NCBI RefSeq assembly: GCF_015999335.1
Contig: NZ_JAEACP010000034.1
Span: 1 to 33,078 of the forward strand
Direction: 5' to 3'
Origin: Tabrizicola soli
GTDB lineage: Bacteria > Pseudomonadota > Alphaproteobacteria > Rhodobacterales > Rhodobacteraceae
Length of the DNA: 33,078 nt
Below are positions 25,423-33,078 of this stretch, one piece after another. Each line of letters begins with the position of its first letter. The stretch's first letter is position 1. A program made the translations under genes and the position numbers. The notes under the pieces were generated by a model that saw only the letters and a program-made list of their open reading frames with translations, was not told the origin of the DNA and searched no databases.

Positions 25423-27465
25423 ATGATGCGCACGCAGTGGATCGTCGTTCTGGCGGTCGGGCTGTGGCTCGCCGCCCTGGGCCGCGACCGTTTCGACGGT
25501 TGGATCGACGCGACGGTCCTGCCGCCGCTGGTCGTGGAGACCTCGGCCGAGGTGCTGGACCGGGACGGCGACCTTCTGCGCGCCTATACGGTGGCCGATG
25601 GTCGCTGGCGGCTGGCGCTGCCGCCGGACAAGGTGGACCCGGTCTATCTGGAAATGCTGCTGGCCTATGAGGACAAGCGCTTTCGCGACCATCCCGGCGT
25701 GGACGCGCGATCGCTCTTGCGGGCGGTGCTGCAGGCGGCATGGAACGGGCGCGTCGTCTCGGGCGGCTCGACGCTGACCATGCAGGTCGCACGGCTTCTG
25801 GAGGAGGGCACGACGGGCGAAGTCGGCGGCAAGCTCAGGCAGATGCGGGTGGCGCTGGCGCTGGAGCGGCGGCTGTCAAAGGAGCAGATCCTGCAGCTTT
25901 ACCTGCACCTCGCGCCGTTCGGGGGCAACCTCGAGGGTGTCCGGGCGGCCTCGATTTCCTATTTCGGAAAGGAACCCGGCCGCCTGACCCCGGCCGAGGC
26001 GGCGCTTCTGGTGGCGATTCCGCAGAGCCCCGAAAGCCGCCGCCCCGACCGGGCCGCCGACCGGGCCGAGGCGGCGCGGAACCGGGTGCTCGCGCGGGCG
26101 GTAGGCGAGGGGGTGATCGACGCCGAGGAAGCGGAGGCCGCGCGGCGCGAGGCGGTGCCGGGGCTGCGCAAACCCTTCCCGGCGCTGGCACCGCATCTGG
26201 CGGACCGCGCGCGGGCGGACCTGCCGACCGCGCTGTCGCATCGGCTGACCATCGACGGCGAGTTGCAGAAGAAGCTTGAGGCGCTGGCGCTGGAGGCGGT
26301 GGAGGGGCGCGGCGAACGGTTGCAGGTGGCGATCCTGGTCGCCGACCATGCCTCGGGCGAGATCCTGGCGAGCGTGGGGTCGGCAGGCTACCGGGCCGAT
26401 CTGCGGCAGGGCTTCGTCGACATGACGCAGGCGCTGCGCTCTCCCGGATCGACGCTGAAACCTCTGGTCTATGCGCTGGCCTTCGACGAGGGGCTGGGCC
26501 ACCCCGAGACGATGATCGAGGACCGGCCGATGACCTTTGGCGCCTATGCGCCGCAGAACTTCGACAAGCTTTACCTTGGCACGATCCGGATGCGCGAGGC
26601 CTTGCAACTGTCGCGCAACATCCCGGTCGTGGCGCTGACCGAGGCGATGGGACCGGCCCGGCTGATCTCGGCGATGGAGAAGGCGGCGATGAAGCCGGTG
26701 TTCCCCGGCGACCAGCCGGGGCTGGCGATCGCGCTGGGGGGCGTGGGCGTGACGCTGTCGGACATGGTGCAGCTTTATGCAACGCTGGCACGCGGCGGAG
26801 TGATGCGGCCGCTGTCCTGGCGGCTGGATGCCGGGGGGGCCGAGGGGCAGCGCGTCGTCTCGGAAGTCGCGGCCTGGGAGGTGGGGGATATCCTGGCCGG
26901 GCTGGCCCCGCCGCCGGGGGCGCCGTCGAACCGGCTGGCCTACAAGACGGGCACCTCCTACGGCCACCGGGATGCCTGGGCGATCGGCTTCGACGGCAAG
27001 CATGTGATCGGCGTCTGGATGGGCCGGGCGGATGGCACTCCGGTGCCGGGGGCCTTTGGCGCCGACGTGGCGGCGCCGGTTCTGTTCCAGGCCTTCAACC
27101 GGCTGAAGGGCAAGCTCGATCCGCAGCCGCCTGCCCCGGCGGCGACGCTTCTGGTCGCCAATGCCGAATTGCCGCAGCCATTGCAGCGGTTCCGCTCGCG
27201 GTCGGCGGTATTCGAGGCAGCGGCGGATGCGCCCCAGGTGGCCTTCCCGCCGGACGGGGCGGAGGTGGAGCTGCTGGCGGCGGGGCTGAAGGTGAAGGTC
27301 GCGGGCGGGACGGCGCCTTTCACCTGGCTCGCCGACGGAGTGCCGGTGATCGTGGGGCTGGAGGCGCGCGAGGCGATGCTGGCGCTGCCGGGTGCGGGCT
27401 TCGTGACGCTGAGCGTGATCGACGCGCAAGGCCGGTCGGCACGGGCGGCGGTGCGGGTGAGGTAG
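25423..27465 (+). CDS. pbpC: Penicillin-binding protein 1C (peptidoglycan glycosyltransferase/transpeptidase)
   Basis: A 680-residue bifunctional class A PBP. After a signal anchor (TQWIVVLAVGLWLAALG) comes the GT51 domain with EDKRFRDHPGVD (catalytic Glu83), GGSTLTMQVARLL and LERRLSKEQILQLYLH. The transpeptidase has SPGSTLKPLVYAL (Ser343, Lys346), SRNIP (SxN) and YKTGTSYG (Lys508). A C-terminal BiPBP-like domain (~590-680) ends the protein. It acts at the inner membrane in the periplasm. Homologues are found beside the thioester A2M gene, as here, suggesting they repair or seal the wall after damage. I start at the ATG at 25423 (25426 is equal); an upstream GTG at 25393 lies inside palindrome B. 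No strong Shine-Dalgarno is seen. Confidence 0.95.
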   Translation: MMRTQWIVVLAVGLWLAALGRDRFDGWIDATVLPPLVVETSAEVLDRDGDLLRAYTVADGRWRLALPPDKVDPVYLEMLLAYEDKRFRDHPGVDARSLLRAVLQAAWNGRVVSGGSTLTMQVARLLEEGTTGEVGGKLRQMRVALALERRLSKEQILQLYLHLAPFGGNLEGVRAASISYFGKEPGRLTPAEAALLVAIPQSPESRRPDRAADRAEAARNRVLARAVGEGVIDAEEAEAARREAVPGLRKPFPALAPHLADRARADLPTALSHRLTIDGELQKKLEALALEAVEGRGERLQVAILVADHASGEILASVGSAGYRADLRQGFVDMTQALRSPGSTLKPLVYALAFDEGLGHPETMIEDRPMTFGAYAPQNFDKLYLGTIRMREALQLSRNIPVVALTEAMGPARLISAMEKAAMKPVFPGDQPGLAIALGGVGVTLSDMVQLYATLARGGVMRPLSWRLDAGGAEGQRVVSEVAAWEVGDILAGLAPPPGAPSNRLAYKTGTSYGHRDAWAIGFDGKHVIGVWMGRADGTPVPGAFGADVAAPVLFQAFNRLKGKLDPQPPAPAATLLVANAELPQPLQRFRSRSAVFEAAADAPQVAFPPDGAEVELLAAGLKVKVAGGTAPFTWLADGVPVIVGLEAREAMLALPGAGFVTLSVIDAQGRSARAAVRVR

Positions 27466-27468
27466 GGG

Positions 27469-27534
27469 CTCGTCGATGACTTCGTCACTCCTCGCCCGGC
27501 GGGCCGACGAGGAGACGAAGTCGAACGAGGAGGG
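27469..27534. repeat. Nested palindromic repeat, copy C (diverged)
   Basis: Left arm 27469-27494 and right arm 27508-27534 follow the same plan as copies A and B (CTCGTCGA, then a small hairpin, then CTCCTCG), but the inner hairpin is TGAC-TTC-GTCA rather than GCAC-TTC-GTGC. Both sides of that stem have changed together. It lies between the convergent pbpC and thiolase genes; the GGGGTCA following it, also found after copy A, includes the thiolase stop codon. The likely role is as a transcription end or mRNA-stability element. Confidence 0.65.
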
Positions 27535-27535
27535 G

Positions 27536-28693
27536 TCAGGCGCGCTCGATGGCCAGCGCGATGCCCTGACCGCCGCCGATGCACATGGTGACAAGCGCGG
27601 TGCGCCGGCCGGTCCGCTCCAGCTCGTGCAGGGCCTTGACCAGAAGGATCGCGCCGGTCGCACCGACCGGATGGCCAAGGGCGATTGCGCCGCCGTTCGG
27701 GTTCACCCTGGCCGGATCCAGGTCGAGCGCGCGGGAGACGGCGATGGCCTGGGCGGCGAAGGCCTCGTTCGATTCCACCAGGTCGAAGTCCTGCGGCCTG
27801 ACCCCGAGCTTGCGGCAGAGCGCCTGCACGGCCGGGATCGGGCCAAGGCCCATGACCTTGGGATCCACGCCCGCCACCGCGTAGCCCATGATGCGCGCCC
27901 GGCTGCCTTTTGCGTTGCGCGACAGGACCAGCGCCGCCGCGCCGTCGTTGATGCCGGAGGCATTGCCGGCGGTCACCGTGCCCGCCTTCTGGAAGGCCGG
28001 TTTCAGCGCGGCCAGAGCCTCGAGGCTGGTCGCCTTGAGATGTTCGTCGCTGGCGAAGGTGACGGGCCCCTTCCGGCCAGCGATCTCGATGGGGGCGATC
28101 TGGTCCCGGAACCGGCCTTCGGCGATGGCGCGGGCGGCGCGGGTCTGGGACTCCAGCGCGAAGGCGTCCTGATCCTCGCGGCCGATGCCATATTCGGCGG
28201 CGACATTCTCGGCCGTCACACCCATGTGCCCGGTGCCGAAGGGGCAGGTCAACGCCCCGGTAAGCATGTCCACGGCGCGGGTGTCGCCCATCTTCTGGCC
28301 GAAGCGGGCGGTCTGGAGCGCGTAGGGCGCGCGGCTCATGCATTCGGCGCCGCCGGCCAGCGCCATCTCGGCATCGCCGAGCATCAGCGCCTGCATCGCC
28401 GAGACCACGGCCTGCGCGCCCGAGCCGCAGAGCCGGTTGACGTTCATCGCCGGCGTCGTCTCGGGGATGCCAGCCTGCAGCGCCATGACGCGGGAGAGAT
28501 ACATGTCGCCCGGTTCGGTGTCGATCACATGGCCCATGACGACCTGGCCGATCTGGGTGCCTTCCACCCCGGCACGGGCAAGGGCGGCCTTTGCGGCATG
28601 GGTGGCGATGTCGATGGGCGGCAGCGCGGCAAGCGAGCCGCCGAAACCGCCGATGGCGGTGCGGGTGGCGGAGAGGATGTGGATCTCGGTCAT
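27536..28693 (-). CDS. Acetyl-CoA C-acetyltransferase / acyltransferase (thiolase)
   Basis: A 385-residue thiolase. Active-site Cys89 is in VNRLCGSGAQAV, His341 in GHPVGATG, and the second Cys371 in CIGGGQGIALAIE; NEAFAAQAIAV is the third signature. The enzyme condenses two acetyl-CoA to acetoacetyl-CoA or cleaves 3-ketoacyl-CoA, so it may serve polyhydroxybutyrate synthesis, ketone or fatty-acid use. The SxGNASGINDGAA segment and the high similarity of outline to BktB/PhaA suggest a broad acetyl-CoA acetyltransferase. It stands alone, with no phaB or acyl-CoA gene beside it, so the pathway is undetermined. The start at 28693 has a GGAGG upstream on the minus strand. It is divergent from the MFS gene. 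Confidence 0.93.
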   Translation of the reverse strand: MTEIHILSATRTAIGGFGGSLAALPPIDIATHAAKAALARAGVEGTQIGQVVMGHVIDTEPGDMYLSRVMALQAGIPETTPAMNVNRLCGSGAQAVVSAMQALMLGDAEMALAGGAECMSRAPYALQTARFGQKMGDTRAVDMLTGALTCPFGTGHMGVTAENVAAEYGIGREDQDAFALESQTRAARAIAEGRFRDQIAPIEIAGRKGPVTFASDEHLKATSLEALAALKPAFQKAGTVTAGNASGINDGAAALVLSRNAKGSRARIMGYAVAGVDPKVMGLGPIPAVQALCRKLGVRPQDFDLVESNEAFAAQAIAVSRALDLDPARVNPNGGAIALGHPVGATGAILLVKALHELERTGRRTALVTMCIGGGQGIALAIERA

Positions 28694-28765
28694 GGGGCCT
28701 CCTGTCCCTCGCATCATGCACGAATTCCCGCCGGGTGCAGAGCCTACGTCGCGTCACGGGCGGCA

Positions 28766-28794
28766 TTGACATGCGCCCGAGGGCGGGAGAGATC
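28766..28794 (+). promoter_or_regulatory. Candidate promoter for the MFS gene
   Basis: A perfect -35 hexamer TTGACA (28766-28771) lies 17 bases before GAGATC (28789-28794), a weak -10. It overlaps the ATG at 28771, so that ATG is unlikely to be the true start and the TTG at 28819 is favoured. Confidence 0.35.
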
Positions 28795-28818
28795 AGGACG
28801 CGTCAGCGGGAGCCGATC

Positions 28819-29919
28819 TTGAAAGACCTGATCCGAACCCATGCCGGGCTTCTGTTCGCCGGGCTGGCGAGCTTTGTGATGATGGGCGCGGGCCAGTCGC
28901 TTTACGGGCCCGCCCTGCCCGCCTTCTCGCGCGGCTTCGCCATCAGCGAGGCGCAGGCGGGGGTGCTGGTCTCGGCGCATTGGGTGGGCTGCTTCGTCGG
29001 AGTGGCGCTCATGTATCTGCGCGGGGGCGGGATCACGCCGCGCCATGCGCTTGCGGCAATGGCCCTTGGGGCGGCGGGCGTCGCGGCGATGGCTGGCTGG
29101 TGGCCCACGGTCGCGGGGGCGGTGCTGTTCGGGGCGGGCTACGGCCTGTCGACGGCGGTGTTCAACCCGCGCGTGCTGCGGGCCTTCGGGCGGCAGGGGC
29201 CCGCGATGCTGAGCCTTCTGAACGCGACCTTCGGGCTGGGCGCGATCGCCGCGCCGCTGGTCTTCGTCGCGCTGGGCAGCGATCCGCGCTGGTCCTTCGG
29301 GCTGACGGCGGCGCTGGCTGCGCTGATCTGGCTGTTCGCAGGCCCGGCGGGGCGCGAGGGGGCGGGTGCCGCAGGCCGGACGGGCGTCTTCCGGCCGCAT
29401 TGGGGGATCATGGGCTTCGGGGCGGTGGCGATCGGGCTGGAGGCCTGCCTGATCGGCCTTGGCCCCACGGCGCTGATCCGGGCCGGGGTGGCAGAGGCGA
29501 CGGCGGCGGAACTCCTCAGCGCCTTCTTCGTGGTCTTCCTGACGGGACGGGTCGCGCTGATCTTCGTCGCCCACCGGATCGCGCCCTTTGCGCTGTTCAT
29601 GCTGGCGGTGGCGCTGGCGGCGGCTTCCGCGCTGGGGGCGGCCCTCGTCTCGCCGCCGGTGTTCTTCGTGGCCCTCGGCGCGCCGGCGGGGCTGTTCTTT
29701 CCCGGCTTCTACGTCACCGCAACCGGCAAGATGGGCGAGGACATGCGGGTGCCGCCGGTGATCATCGCCTCGGGCCTGGTGGGAGGCATCGGCGGGCCGC
29801 TGGCGCTGGCGCCGCTGATGGCGGGAATGGGCGAGCGCGGGTTCTTCTGGATCGTCGCCGGAGTAACGCTGACGCTGACCGTGGCGGCGGTGCTGTCGCT
29901 TCGGCGGATGCGAATCTAA
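28819..29919 (+). CDS. MFS transporter
   Basis: A 366-residue membrane protein with about 11-12 hydrophobic helices, from LLFAGLASFVMMGAGQSLYGPALPAF to the final FFWIVAGVTLTLTVAAVLSL. It has the MFS-type two-fold layout, but the loop after helix 2 (YLRGGGITPRHALAAMALGA) is only a loose form of the MFS signature. The substrate is unknown. I use the TTG at 28819 (MKDLIRTHAGLLFAG), preceded by GGGAG (28808-28812); an in-frame ATG at 28771 lacks a ribosome binding site and lies in a promoter-like sequence. It is divergent from the thiolase gene and ends in an AT-rich palindrome just before the convergent DUF2585 gene. Confidence 0.85.
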   Translation: MKDLIRTHAGLLFAGLASFVMMGAGQSLYGPALPAFSRGFAISEAQAGVLVSAHWVGCFVGVALMYLRGGGITPRHALAAMALGAAGVAAMAGWWPTVAGAVLFGAGYGLSTAVFNPRVLRAFGRQGPAMLSLLNATFGLGAIAAPLVFVALGSDPRWSFGLTAALAALIWLFAGPAGREGAGAAGRTGVFRPHWGIMGFGAVAIGLEACLIGLGPTALIRAGVAEATAAELLSAFFVVFLTGRVALIFVAHRIAPFALFMLAVALAAASALGAALVSPPVFFVALGAPAGLFFPGFYVTATGKMGEDMRVPPVIIASGLVGGIGGPLALAPLMAGMGERGFFWIVAGVTLTLTVAAVLSLRRMRI

Positions 29920-29942
29920 AAATTTTCGCGAAAAATTTTAGA
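29913..29942. terminator. AT-rich palindrome between convergent MFS and DUF2585 genes
   Basis: Two 15-base arms (29913-29927, 29928-29942; ends ATCTAAAA/TTTTAGAT, centre TTTCG-CGAAA) pair with one mismatch. The TAA stop of the MFS gene lies within the left arm. With runs of A and T in both arms it is a good bidirectional terminator candidate. It belongs to the same style as the palindrome at 10647-10677. Confidence 0.65.
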
Positions 29943-29947
29943 TCGCC

Positions 29948-30508
29948 TCAGCGGCCCGCCTGCCACTGCGCCACGCTGTCGAGCGGCCAGAGCAGCATGA
30001 GAATGTTCAGCGCCAGCCCGTCGCGGATGATCCACATCGTCGCGCCCTCGAACAACACGATCAGTGCGACGGTGGCCCAGACCGGCAGCTTCGAGGCCAG
30101 CCAGAAGCCCAGGATCATCGCCAGCACGTCGAAGACGGTGTTCAGGACGGAGTCGCCGTAATAGTCCAGCGAGATCGTCACGGCCCGGTAGCGTTCGATC
30201 ACCGCATCCGAATTCTCGACGATCTCCCAGATACATTCGACCAGGGTGGCGATGGCCAGGCGCCAGCCGAGAGAGAGCCGCGGCGCGGCCAGCCAGAGCG
30301 CGGCATAGAACAGAAGGCCATGGATGATATGGCTGGGCGTATACCAGTCCGATATGTGCTGCGAATTTTCCGAGCTGACGACCTGGCCATGCCAGAGCTT
30401 GACATAGCCGCAGGTGCAGATCGGTTCGCGCCCGATCCAGAGCAGCCAGGCGGCCATCAGGAGGATGATTCCGAGGGTGACGAGGAGGGGGGAGAGGCGG
30501 TTGCTCAT
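29948..30508 (-). CDS. DUF2585 (UPF0314) family membrane protein
   Basis: A 186-residue protein with an N-terminal hydrophobic helix (LVTLGIILLMAAWLLWIG) and at least three more membrane segments. The conserved middle reads CTCGYVKLWHGQVVSSENSQHISDWYTPSHIIHG, followed by VECIWEIVENSDAVIERYR, which are hallmarks of DUF2585, an alphaproteobacterial family of unknown function. The histidines and acidic residues in these segments might bind metal or lipid, but that is a guess. It lies downstream of the phosphoesterase gene with a 68-bp gap in the same direction, and converges on the MFS gene. The family call is firm, the function unknown. Confidence 0.88.
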   Translation of the reverse strand: MSNRLSPLLVTLGIILLMAAWLLWIGREPICTCGYVKLWHGQVVSSENSQHISDWYTPSHIIHGLLFYAALWLAAPRLSLGWRLAIATLVECIWEIVENSDAVIERYRAVTISLDYYGDSVLNTVFDVLAMILGFWLASKLPVWATVALIVLFEGATMWIIRDGLALNILMLLWPLDSVAQWQAGR

Positions 30509-30576
30509 GGACCGGAGGCAATCACGGCGCGCGCTGCGCGTCCAGTGCCCTGCGCGGCGGGAATCCCGGCCTTGCG

Positions 30577-31311
30577 TCAGTGGGCGGGGATCAGTTTGAG
30601 CCGGCCGGTCGGGGTGAGGAGCGCGGCCTCGCGCCCCTCGATCACCACGGCGGAGAGCGGGCCGCCATAGGCCGCGCCCGAGTCGATGTTCAGCCGGTTG
30701 CCGTAATGCGTCGCCGCGTCGACGACGGTGTGGCCGTGCACGACCAGCGGGCCGAAGCTTTCGGTTGCCTGCAGGAAGGGATCGCGGATCCAGACGAGAT
30801 CCCGCTCCACCTGCTGGGAGAGGGGCACGCCGGGGCGGATCCCGGCATGGACGAAGGCGCAGTCGCCGGCCAGGTGAAGGGTCGGGCGGGCGGCGAGAAA
30901 GGCGAGATGCTCGGCCGGGACCGCGCCGATGGCCTCGGCATGAACCTTGGCGACCGGGCGGTCACCGGCGTTGGCCACACCGTAGGAGCGCAGCGTATCC
31001 GCCCCGCCGAGACGCGGATGAAGCCAGGAAAGCTCGGCCCGGAGACCGGGTTCGGGCTCGTGCGGATTGGCGATGAAGCGGGAGAACATCCGGTCGTGGT
31101 TGCCCTTCAGCACCACCCAGTCCTCGCCCCGCGAGAGGCCCCGGATCAGGAAGTCGATCACGCCCCGGCTGTCGGGGCCGCGGTCCACGAGGTCGCCGAC
31201 ATGCACCACCCGGCCGGGGCCATGCCGCGCCATGTCGGCGGCGATCAGCTCATGCGCGGCCTGCAGAAGGCCGAGCTGGCCGTGGATGTCGCCGATCGCG
31301 TAGAGATGCAT
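30577..31311 (-). CDS. PPP-family metallophosphoesterase (serine/threonine phosphatase-like)
   Basis: A 244-residue calcineurin-like enzyme with all the metal motifs: GDIHGQ (Asp8, His10), GDLVDRGPDS (Asp40, Asp43), GNHD (Asn71, His72), FVHAGI and VHGHT for the remaining histidines. The size and GDIHG start fit PrpA/PrpE-type phosphatases or the ApaH-like group; neither protein nor dinucleotide substrate can be assigned. I start at the ATG at 31311 (MHLYAIGDIHG); a GTG start at 31347 would add twelve residues without family similarity. It is downstream of serA by 133 bp, in the same direction. It acts in the cytosol (no signal peptide). Confidence 0.9.
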   Translation of the reverse strand: MHLYAIGDIHGQLGLLQAAHELIAADMARHGPGRVVHVGDLVDRGPDSRGVIDFLIRGLSRGEDWVVLKGNHDRMFSRFIANPHEPEPGLRAELSWLHPRLGGADTLRSYGVANAGDRPVAKVHAEAIGAVPAEHLAFLAARPTLHLAGDCAFVHAGIRPGVPLSQQVERDLVWIRDPFLQATESFGPLVVHGHTVVDAATHYGNRLNIDSGAAYGGPLSAVVIEGREAALLTPTGRLKLIPAH

Positions 31312-31344
31312 GGCCTTGGTCCCGGTGGAGAGGGCCGGAGGTTT

Positions 31345-31395
31345 CACCCCCCGGACCCCCGTGGGATATTTGCCCCGGTATGAAAGGGCAAGCGG
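31345..31395. repeat. Possible Rhodobacterales intergenic element (TTTCACCCCCCGGACCCCC...GGATATTT)
   Basis: In the 133-bp gap between serA and the phosphoesterase, TTTCACCCCCCGGACCCCC followed by GTGGGATATTTG and ATGAAAGGGC resembles, from memory, a sequence often seen between genes in Rhodobacterales. Only one copy is present here, so this is a recollection rather than something shown in the window. No gene is seen. Confidence 0.3.
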
Positions 31396-31444
31396 TGTCG
31401 GGGTGAAGGCCCGGCCGGGCGGGCTGCGCGGCCGGGGAAATCGG

Positions 31445-33037
31445 TCAGGCGACCTCGAACTCCAGCGCCTTGACCTGCTGGAAGAGGCCGGTGCCTTCCA
31501 GCGTCTCGATCACCTTGGGGTCGATCCGCTGGTCGAGATAGAGGATCGCGATCGCTTCCTGGCCCACGCCCGTGCGGCCGAGGGTGAAGTTCGCGATATT
31601 GACGTTGTTCTTGCCCATGGTCATGCCGAGGAGGCCGATGATCCCCGGCACGTCCTCGTTGGTGGTGTAGAGCATGTGCTGGCCGATCTCGGCGTCGATG
31701 TTGATGCCCTTGATCTGGATGAAACGCGGCTTGCCATCGCTGAAACAGGTCCCGGCGACCGAGCGTTCGCGCTTGTCCGTCACCATCGTGACCTTGATAT
31801 AGGCGTCGAAGACCCCGGTCTTCTCCTGCCGGGTAGTGGAGATCTGGATGCCTTTCTCCTTGGCCACAACCGGGGCGGAGACCAGGTTCACGTCCGGGTT
31901 CTGCGCCTTCAGCACCCCCGCGATCACCGCCTGGTTCAGGGCGGCGAGGTTCATCGCGGCGACGGTGCCGTCGTAGAGGATGTTGATCGCCTTGATCGGC
32001 TCGTCCGTCATCTGGCCGATGAAGCTGCCGAGGTGGGAGGCGAGCTTGATCCAGGGGCCCATCACCGCGGCCTCCTCGGCGGTGACGTTGGGCATGTTCA
32101 GCGCGTTCTGGACGGCGCCGGTCAGCAGGTAGTCCGACATCTGTTCCGCAACCTGCAGCGCGACGTTCTCCTGCGCTTCAGTGGTGGAGGCGCCGAGATG
32201 CGGGGTGCAGACGACGTTCGGGTGGTTGAAGAGCGGGTTTTCGGTGGCGGGTTCGGTCTCGAACACATCCAGCGCCGCGCCCGCGACGTGGCCGGCGTTC
32301 AGCGCGTCGAGAAGCGCCGCCTCGTCGATCAACCCGCCACGGGCGCAGTTGATGATGCGGACGCCGTTCCTGGTCTTGGCCAGGTTCTCGCGGGAAAGGA
32401 TGTTGCGGGTCTTTTCGGTGAGGGGGACGTGGAGCGTGATGAAATCGGCGCGGTGGAGAAGGTCCTCAAGCTCGACCTTGTGGACGCCGAGCTGCTTGGC
32501 CCGCTCCTCGGACAGGAAGGGATCATAGGCGATGACCTTCATGTGCAGGCCGACGGCCCGGTCGCAGACGATGCCGCCGATGTTCCCCGCGCCGATCACG
32601 CCGAGGGTCTTGTTGAACAACTCCACCCCCATGAACTTGGACTTTTCCCACTTTCCGGCATGGGTGGAGGCGTTCGCTTCGGGGATTTGCCGGGCAACAG
32701 CGAACATCATGGCGATGGCGTGCTCGGCCGTGGTGATCGAGTTGCCGAAGGGCGTGTTCATCACGATCACCCCCTTCTTCGACGCCGCCGGGATGTCGAC
32801 ATTGTCCACCCCGATCCCGGCGCGGCCGACGACCTTGAGGTTGGTGGCGTTCTCGAGAAGCTTCTCGGTGACCTTGGTGGCCGAGCGGATGGCGAGGCCG
32901 TCGTATTGGCCGATGATCTCGGCCAGCTTCTCCTTGTCCTTGCCGAGCTTCGGCAGGTAGTCGACCTCGACCCCCCGGTCGCGGAAGATCTGGACGGCGG
33001 TTTCGGAGAGTTCGTCGGAAACGAGGACTTTGGGCAT
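31445..33037 (-). CDS. serA: D-3-phosphoglycerate dehydrogenase SerA
   Basis: A 530-residue type of SerA with intervening ASB domain. The N-terminal catalytic part has GLAIRSATKVTEKLL and VGRAGIGVDNVDIPAA; the NAD-binding Rossmann motif is GVIGAGNIGG; the catalytic arginine is in NCARGGLID, glutamate in FETEPA and histidine in CTPHLGAST. Residues ~320-450 form the allosteric substrate-binding (ASB) domain, and ~455-530 an ACT domain ending LDQRIDPKVIETLEG...FEVA, which in this type may bind serine. It catalyses the first step of serine synthesis from 3-phosphoglycerate. The ATG at 33037 has AAGGA (33049-33045) upstream. The window ends 41 bases further; serC is the usual upstream gene but is not visible. 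Confidence 0.96.
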   Translation of the reverse strand: MPKVLVSDELSETAVQIFRDRGVEVDYLPKLGKDKEKLAEIIGQYDGLAIRSATKVTEKLLENATNLKVVGRAGIGVDNVDIPAASKKGVIVMNTPFGNSITTAEHAIAMMFAVARQIPEANASTHAGKWEKSKFMGVELFNKTLGVIGAGNIGGIVCDRAVGLHMKVIAYDPFLSEERAKQLGVHKVELEDLLHRADFITLHVPLTEKTRNILSRENLAKTRNGVRIINCARGGLIDEAALLDALNAGHVAGAALDVFETEPATENPLFNHPNVVCTPHLGASTTEAQENVALQVAEQMSDYLLTGAVQNALNMPNVTAEEAAVMGPWIKLASHLGSFIGQMTDEPIKAINILYDGTVAAMNLAALNQAVIAGVLKAQNPDVNLVSAPVVAKEKGIQISTTRQEKTGVFDAYIKVTMVTDKRERSVAGTCFSDGKPRFIQIKGINIDAEIGQHMLYTTNEDVPGIIGLLGMTMGKNNVNIANFTLGRTGVGQEAIAILYLDQRIDPKVIETLEGTGLFQQVKALEFEVA

Positions 33038-33078
33038 GATAGGGTCCTTGGGTGTCGGGGAGGAAGAGTCGGGGGGGG

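Noticed and set aside
28771-28818. ATG at 28771 as the start of the MFS gene
   Set aside because: No ribosome binding site upstream, and a TTGACA box overlaps it; the TTG at 28819 has GGGAG at a good distance and begins the first membrane helix sensibly.

Overview
The window is a high-GC (roughly two thirds G+C by eye), gene-dense stretch of bacterial chromosome. The gene content points to an alphaproteobacterium of the Rhodobacterales: class III alcohol dehydrogenase, DUF2585, a DUF47/Pit pair, a PAN-containing alpha-2-macroglobulin next to PBP1C, a UMF1-type MFS protein and an ~680-residue RecQ with two HRDC domains. The genus cannot be fixed from this sequence. I see no rRNA, tRNA, CRISPR, transposase or phage gene. 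It reads as core chromosome, and the unusual material lies between the genes.

Layout. 1-549: 3' end of glutathione-dependent formaldehyde dehydrogenase, then a nested palindrome (copy A). 697-1428: NYN/LOTUS putative RNase. 1441-2307 (-): LysR regulator. 2308-2686: gap holding a broken coding-like frame. 2687-3721: flavin-dependent LLM oxidoreductase. 3761-4663 (-): tRNA hydroxylase TrhO. 4763-7499 (+): NAD salvage cluster pncA, a coupled exported HEXXH protein, and pncB. 7516-9184 (-): DUF47 and Pit phosphate uptake pair. 9284-10611 (-): arfB and an overlapping APH-type kinase. 10612-10918: a 307-bp gap with a remarkable leader-like region. 10919-14480 (-): thioesterase, UMF1 transporter, mepA and yhhQ. 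14603-16942 (+): yggT and recQ. 17132-19690 (-): hybrid histidine kinase. 19848-27465 (+): alpha-2-macroglobulin and PBP1C, separated by palindrome copy B. 27536-28693 (-): thiolase, with palindrome copy C just beyond its 3' end. 28819-29919 (+): MFS transporter. 29948-33037 (-): DUF2585, PPP-type phosphoesterase and serA.

Functionally the window combines NAD salvage (PncA makes nicotinate, PncB uses it), phosphate uptake, cell-envelope work (MepA, PBP1C, alpha-2-macroglobulin), translation support (TrhO, YhhQ, ArfB) and DNA repair (RecQ).

The strongest candidate for something undescribed is the yhhQ-arfB gap (10690-10905, minus strand). It contains 17 bases matching the 3' tail of 16S rRNA on the opposite strand, so the transcript would carry an almost full-length Shine-Dalgarno. 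This sits 7 nt before an 18-codon ORF. A hairpin overlaps that ORF's stop codon, a 12-bp terminator-like hairpin follows, and an upstream segment can pair either with the Shine-Dalgarno or with the terminator arm. This looks like an attenuator or a dual-function small RNA ahead of the ribosome-rescue gene arfB. The second candidate is a family of three nested-palindrome repeats (A, B, C), whose inner hairpin sequence has changed on both sides in copy C so that pairing is kept.
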